Source: Prosthecobacter gellanilyticus
Lineage (GTDB): Bacteria; Verrucomicrobiota; Verrucomicrobiia; Verrucomicrobiales; Verrucomicrobiaceae
Assembly: GCF_007992435.1 (NCBI RefSeq)
Contig: NZ_BKAG01000015.1
Coordinates: forward strand, 62,001 to 126,000
DNA: 64,000 bases
Reading direction: 5' to 3'
A program made the translations under genes and the position numbers. The notes below the pieces were generated by a model. The model did not search any database, was not told the DNA's origin, and saw only the letters and a program-made list of their open reading frames with translations. Numbering within the stretch: the stretch's first letter is position 1; each line of letters begins with the position of its first letter. Below, in pieces: positions 61,121 to 64,000 of the stretch.

Positions 61121-62632
61121 GGGTGGCTCAGGATCTCCAGGCAGCCAGATGTGGAGCTTGCGCAGGCCGGGAGACTCTTCATCGCGGTGCTGCAGTTGCT
61201 TCACATCCGGCACCTGCCAGAAGGAACGATGCTCCGCAGCGGTGCCGGGGACCTTCACGAAGGAAAGTTTCTCCACGCTCGTGGTCACGGGCTCATCACG
61301 ACGACCTTGGCGACACCAAGGATTGAGCCAGGCAAAGGCTATCACTTCCTCACTGCGCAGATCGTCATGATTTAGAAAACGGTCACGCATGCTCCCCTGG
61401 CCATAAATGCAGGTGAAGTCCGCCGTGGGCAGCACCAGATGAGTCCACTCATCCGGCTTCAGGTAGCGGCGGGTTTGGTAGATGGCGAAGTTGAGATCCT
61501 TGCGCGCAGCGATGACGCGGTGCGTGAGGTTGTAGTCAAACCCAGGCCCGCCCTTCGCCCGCAGCTCGGCAGAGGGCTCGAGGCTCTCCCAAGGAAAAGC
61601 CTGCCCGTCCGCCGCGACAAAGACCAGGAAGTCCATGGGCACAATCGCACCGGCACCAACGAGCGAGTTGCTCTGGCCAGGTGCATGCACATTGATCGTT
61701 AGGCGAATGCCATTCGCATCAGCACCACTCGTGCGGACACCCGTGCATTGCACCTCCTCCGCCGTGGCCCCTTTGCACTCAAGCACATTCAGTCCCTTCA
61801 ACCCCGAATCATTCACCTCAAGTTGCATGGGCTTGAAGCGCAGGTGCCTGGAGCGGATCCACGACTCATCAAACCACTCGGCCTCCGCCGCGGCCATGTA
61901 GAGATTGAAGACATGATCCAGCTTTCCATCCTCAAAAGTAACAATCTGCTTCACCTCCTGGACTTGTTCCGGCGCAAAAGACGCGAATGGCTTCCCCTCC
62001 CCCAGAGCCAGGATCTCAATGTCATCGATCAGACACTCACCCAAGGAATCCGGAGCCAGGAAGACTCCCACATCCTCCTGGGCCCAGCGGTTGTAGTAGT
62101 TGCGCGGCGCCTCCGTGCTGAAGCCAGACCGCCGATAGTTCCGCCACGTCGGATGATTGAGATGACAGATGATCTCCACCCATTCGAGTTTGGCAGACGC
62201 GTGGATCGTTTGCGGCTCTGAATAGACATCGCTATTGCCATAGTAGGCCGTGGGACCGCCGACATAGATGGAAACCTGGCCTGTGAGCACTTTCACACGG
62301 AGACGCAGAGCATCCGTCTCTGGTGGATAGTAAGGTGCGAGACGGAGGAATGATCCTGCACCTGCCGTGAATGCCTGCGGATCACTGACACACACACGCA
62401 GTGCCTTGCCGCTGCCCTCTGGAGTGACCTCGATGCTGCTCCAGGCACGCGCACGCTGCCGGAATTCCTCCGTCCAGCGGTGGATGTCGAGAAAGCCCTT
62501 CTGAAAAGTTCCCGTCGGAGCCGAGTCGAAATCTTCGACCATCCCGATCACTTTTGGTTCCGTGCCCAAAAGCGCTGCCATTCCCGACGCGGTCATGGCA
62601 GCCAGGAGGAGAGGTCGTGTCAGCGAATGCAT
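61106..62632 (-). CDS. Exported protein with carbohydrate-binding-like sandwiches, function unknown
   Basis: A 508-residue protein with a signal peptide (MHSLTRPLLLAAMTASGMAALLG). Two beta-sandwich units seem present: EDFDSAPTGTFQKGF to LIDDIEILALGEGK (about 30-212) and VTFEDGKLDHVFNLYMAAAEA to a DRFLNHDDLRS end (about 230-460). Both recall CBM/laminin-type jelly rolls that end in a conserved DDIEIL-like strand. No catalytic motif is evident and I do not recognise the family. It is transcribed toward the DUF4838 gene, with its end overlapping that gene by 15 bases, and may bind the same glycan. Confidence 0.68.
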   Translation of the reverse strand: MHSLTRPLLLAAMTASGMAALLGTEPKVIGMVEDFDSAPTGTFQKGFLDIHRWTEEFRQRARAWSSIEVTPEGSGKALRVCVSDPQAFTAGAGSFLRLAPYYPPETDALRLRVKVLTGQVSIYVGGPTAYYGNSDVYSEPQTIHASAKLEWVEIICHLNHPTWRNYRRSGFSTEAPRNYYNRWAQEDVGVFLAPDSLGECLIDDIEILALGEGKPFASFAPEQVQEVKQIVTFEDGKLDHVFNLYMAAAEAEWFDESWIRSRHLRFKPMQLEVNDSGLKGLNVLECKGATAEEVQCTGVRTSGADANGIRLTINVHAPGQSNSLVGAGAIVPMDFLVFVAADGQAFPWESLEPSAELRAKGGPGFDYNLTHRVIAARKDLNFAIYQTRRYLKPDEWTHLVLPTADFTCIYGQGSMRDRFLNHDDLRSEEVIAFAWLNPWCRQGRRDEPVTTSVEKLSFVKVPGTAAEHRSFWQVPDVKQLQHRDEESPGLRKLHIWLPGDPEPPSLLR

Positions 62633-62724
62633 GCAGGAGCTTTAATCGTCACCTGCATTGAAGGTTGATCATTCCCGCTCGTAGAAACGTGGCATCAGCA
62701 TAGATAGCTGGGCCGGGCATTTCC

Positions 62725-63441
62725 TCAGATGACTGCCCGCCTTTTGCGAAAGACCAGCATGGCCAGGCCGATGCCGAGTAACACGGCGCTGCCGGGTTCG
62801 GGCACTGCGATGATGTTGTTGCTGTCCAGTGTCACCGCTCCATTCAGCGCATACAATCCGCCCTGGATTTCGGCCCCGGTGTTCAGCGTGATGTCCGCGC
62901 TTGCCAGAATATTGCCTGCGAAGTCGGAATTGGTACCGAGAGTCGCTGAGGAGCCGACCTGCCAGAAGATGTTAGAGGCCTGCGCTCCGTTGATCAGGTT
63001 CACCATGCTGTTTGAAGCGGTGATCAGGGTGGACCCTGCCTGAAAGATCCACACAGCATTCGAATCCCCCAGACCGTCCAGCGTGAGCGTGCCCGTCAGC
63101 CCGAAAGAGCTGGGATCGTTGTACACACCGGACGTGAGCGTGAGCCCGCCGAGGTCAAAAATAGAGCCGTAGGTGGTGGTGGGCGTGCGGCCTGCGGCGT
63201 CGTTGTAGGCCGAGATGAGATCGACCTTGGCGTCCTGCGTGATGGAATCCCCGCCGTGATTGACACCCGTCAGAGTGAGATTCGGCAGGCCAGTGATGGA
63301 GAGGGTGGGAAAACTGCCAATGTCCCCCTGGATGGTCGTGGGGCCGGTGATCGTGATGCCTGCCCCGGCGAGAACGCCGAAAGGCGCGGCGGAGTCCAGA
63401 TCAACTGCCATTTGGGCTGAGGCTCCCCCGAGGGAAAACAT
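62725..63441 (-). CDS. Ice-binding-like (DUF3494) protein with PEP-CTERM anchor
   Basis: At least 238 residues. AAPFGVLAGAGITITGPTTIQGDIGSFP and NLTLTGVNHGG, then VWIFQAGSTLITASNSMVNLI and NIFWQVGSSATLGTNSDFAGNILASADITLNTGA, are the DUF3494 ice-binding beta-solenoid. VPEPGSAVLLGIGLAMLVFRKRR at the end is a PEP-CTERM sorting signal, implying an exosortase elsewhere in the genome. The listed start is internal to a signal-like stretch. Upstream in this frame the signal SPTLLILAFGMFSLGGASAQ is open but has no start codon before a TGA. An ATG at 63520 is out of frame by one base in a run of A (see findings). The role is adhesion or ice/surface binding, inferred from family. Confidence 0.83.
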   Translation of the reverse strand: MFSLGGASAQMAVDLDSAAPFGVLAGAGITITGPTTIQGDIGSFPTLSITGLPNLTLTGVNHGGDSITQDAKVDLISAYNDAAGRTPTTTYGSIFDLGGLTLTSGVYNDPSSFGLTGTLTLDGLGDSNAVWIFQAGSTLITASNSMVNLINGAQASNIFWQVGSSATLGTNSDFAGNILASADITLNTGAEIQGGLYALNGAVTLDSNNIIAVPEPGSAVLLGIGLAMLVFRKRRAVI

Positions 63442-63520
63442 TCCAAATGCTAGGATTAGGAGAGTTGGTGACCTGAGGGCTCCATTTTTTAGGAGCGATA
63501 AGTATGAAGTGGTTTTTCAT

Positions 63521-63855
63521 GTTTTATTTATTTATCAAAATAATAGACGAATCTCTATAAATTACAATATTTAACATAACTTATTATAATTACCGCACTT
63601 TTAGCCTGGCTTCTCAGTTTAATGCACATGAAACGCCCGAGACCCATAAGGCAGGTGTCCAGCATCTCGCGTCTGCCACATTAAGGTGGAGCAAACCAAG
63701 CGGTCGTATCCGAATCAACCTGGATGAGTTGGCAGTGCCTTTCTACCGAAGCGCGGAACTTCAGCCGAGCATACCCGTGATTGACAAGCGATTCGCAGCA
63801 GGAAAAGGCATGCGCCCGAGCGTTTTGAAAGGTGATCCTCGCTCCAATCACCACC
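63521..63855. other. Gene-free spacer with an AT-rich promoter-like part
   Basis: About 335 bases. The left 80 bases (63521-63600) are strikingly AT-rich compared with the neighbourhood and lie just upstream of the ice-binding gene, so they likely hold its promoter. The rest shows no clear gene, hairpin or repeat. Confidence 0.4.
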
Positions 63856-64000
63856 ATGCCACGCCTACCCTGCTATCTCTCACTCCTTGCCTGCGCCCTA
63901 ACCACCGTTGCATTTGCCCAGGAGCCCAAGTCTAACATCCCCTATGTGGAGAACGGTCATGCTCGTCATGTGCTTGATGTATACTCGCCCCCGAATGCGA
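63856..64000 (+). CDS. Exported alpha/beta hydrolase (partial, N-terminal part only)
   Basis: The frame is open from the ATG at 63856 to the window edge (48 codons). A signal peptide (MPRLPCYLSLLACALTTVAFAQ) is followed by SNIPYVENGHARHVLDVYSPPNA, which is the usual opening strand of BD-FAE/carboxylesterase-type alpha/beta hydrolases (a Y-x-x-x-DVY-P motif). The nucleophile and the rest lie outside the window, so the call rests on this short segment only. Confidence 0.65.
   Translation, partial: MPRLPCYLSLLACALTTVAFAQEPKSNIPYVENGHARHVLDVYSPPNA

Overview
The window looks like a chromosomal segment of a Gram-negative member of the Verrucomicrobiota, most like the Prosthecobacter/Verrucomicrobium group. 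This is an inference from gene content. The signs are a PEP-CTERM tail, a G8-domain protein, a planctomycete-type cytochrome fused to WD40 repeats, DUF4838 glycosidase-like proteins, many Tat-exported sugar isomerases and Gfo/Idh oxidoreductases, and the C-terminal sorting-like domain typical of large verrucomicrobial exoproteins. Most of the window looks GC-rich. The stretch of about 13.7-22.5 kb looks visibly poorer in GC (judged by eye, not computed). I see no rRNA, tRNA, insertion sequence or CRISPR array.

Layout. 1-2876 (minus strand): an OmpR-type regulator, its histidine kinase and a TolC-family outer-membrane lipoprotein cut by the window edge, probably a metal or drug efflux operon. 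2998-8321: single genes for a secreted G8/beta-helix protein, an SGNH hydrolase, a thioredoxin-fold protein, a methyltransferase and a Tat-exported TIM-barrel protein. 8384-13419: a broken subtilisin-like exoprotease whose Asp and His catalytic region is missing. 13723-22510: a small exported protein and a giant 2597-residue protein with calcium-binding repeats, an unusual Trp-rich repeat and a C-terminal lipase-like domain. 22921-23400: a non-coding array built from iterated decamers. 23531-28559 (minus strand): a kinase-like protein, a heparinase II/III family lyase, an SMP-30 lactonase and a small conserved protein.

28980-32936 holds small lipoprotein or exported genes, a DUF2726 nuclease-fold protein, a cytochrome-WD40 protein and a small membrane protein. 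32991-38675 is housekeeping: purC, then rpmI-rplT with a structured RNA between them, then hisB-hisH, a 49-residue membrane protein, menA and menC. 38838-44399 holds a class V aminotransferase, a zinc-ribbon-like membrane protein, two paralogous ABC-2 permeases and a DUF58 protein.

44452-62632 is mainly carbohydrate metabolism: two Gfo/Idh oxidoreductases, an FKBP isomerase, a PhoD phosphatase, a sugar isomerase, and a six-gene same-strand run at 50449-61120. That run encodes a BNR sialidase-like protein, a five-bladed propeller, two paralogous DUF4838 proteins, a polysaccharide deacetylase and a GH5 glycosidase. All have signal peptides and probably take apart one complex glycan. The window ends with an ice-binding-type PEP-CTERM protein and the start of an alpha/beta hydrolase.

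Intergenic regions carry several families of palindromic elements. One pair at 28821-28866 and 38701-38746 shows two compensatory base-pair changes. There are also short stretches of iterated 9- or 10-base words. These and the rpmI-rplT structure are the least explained features here.
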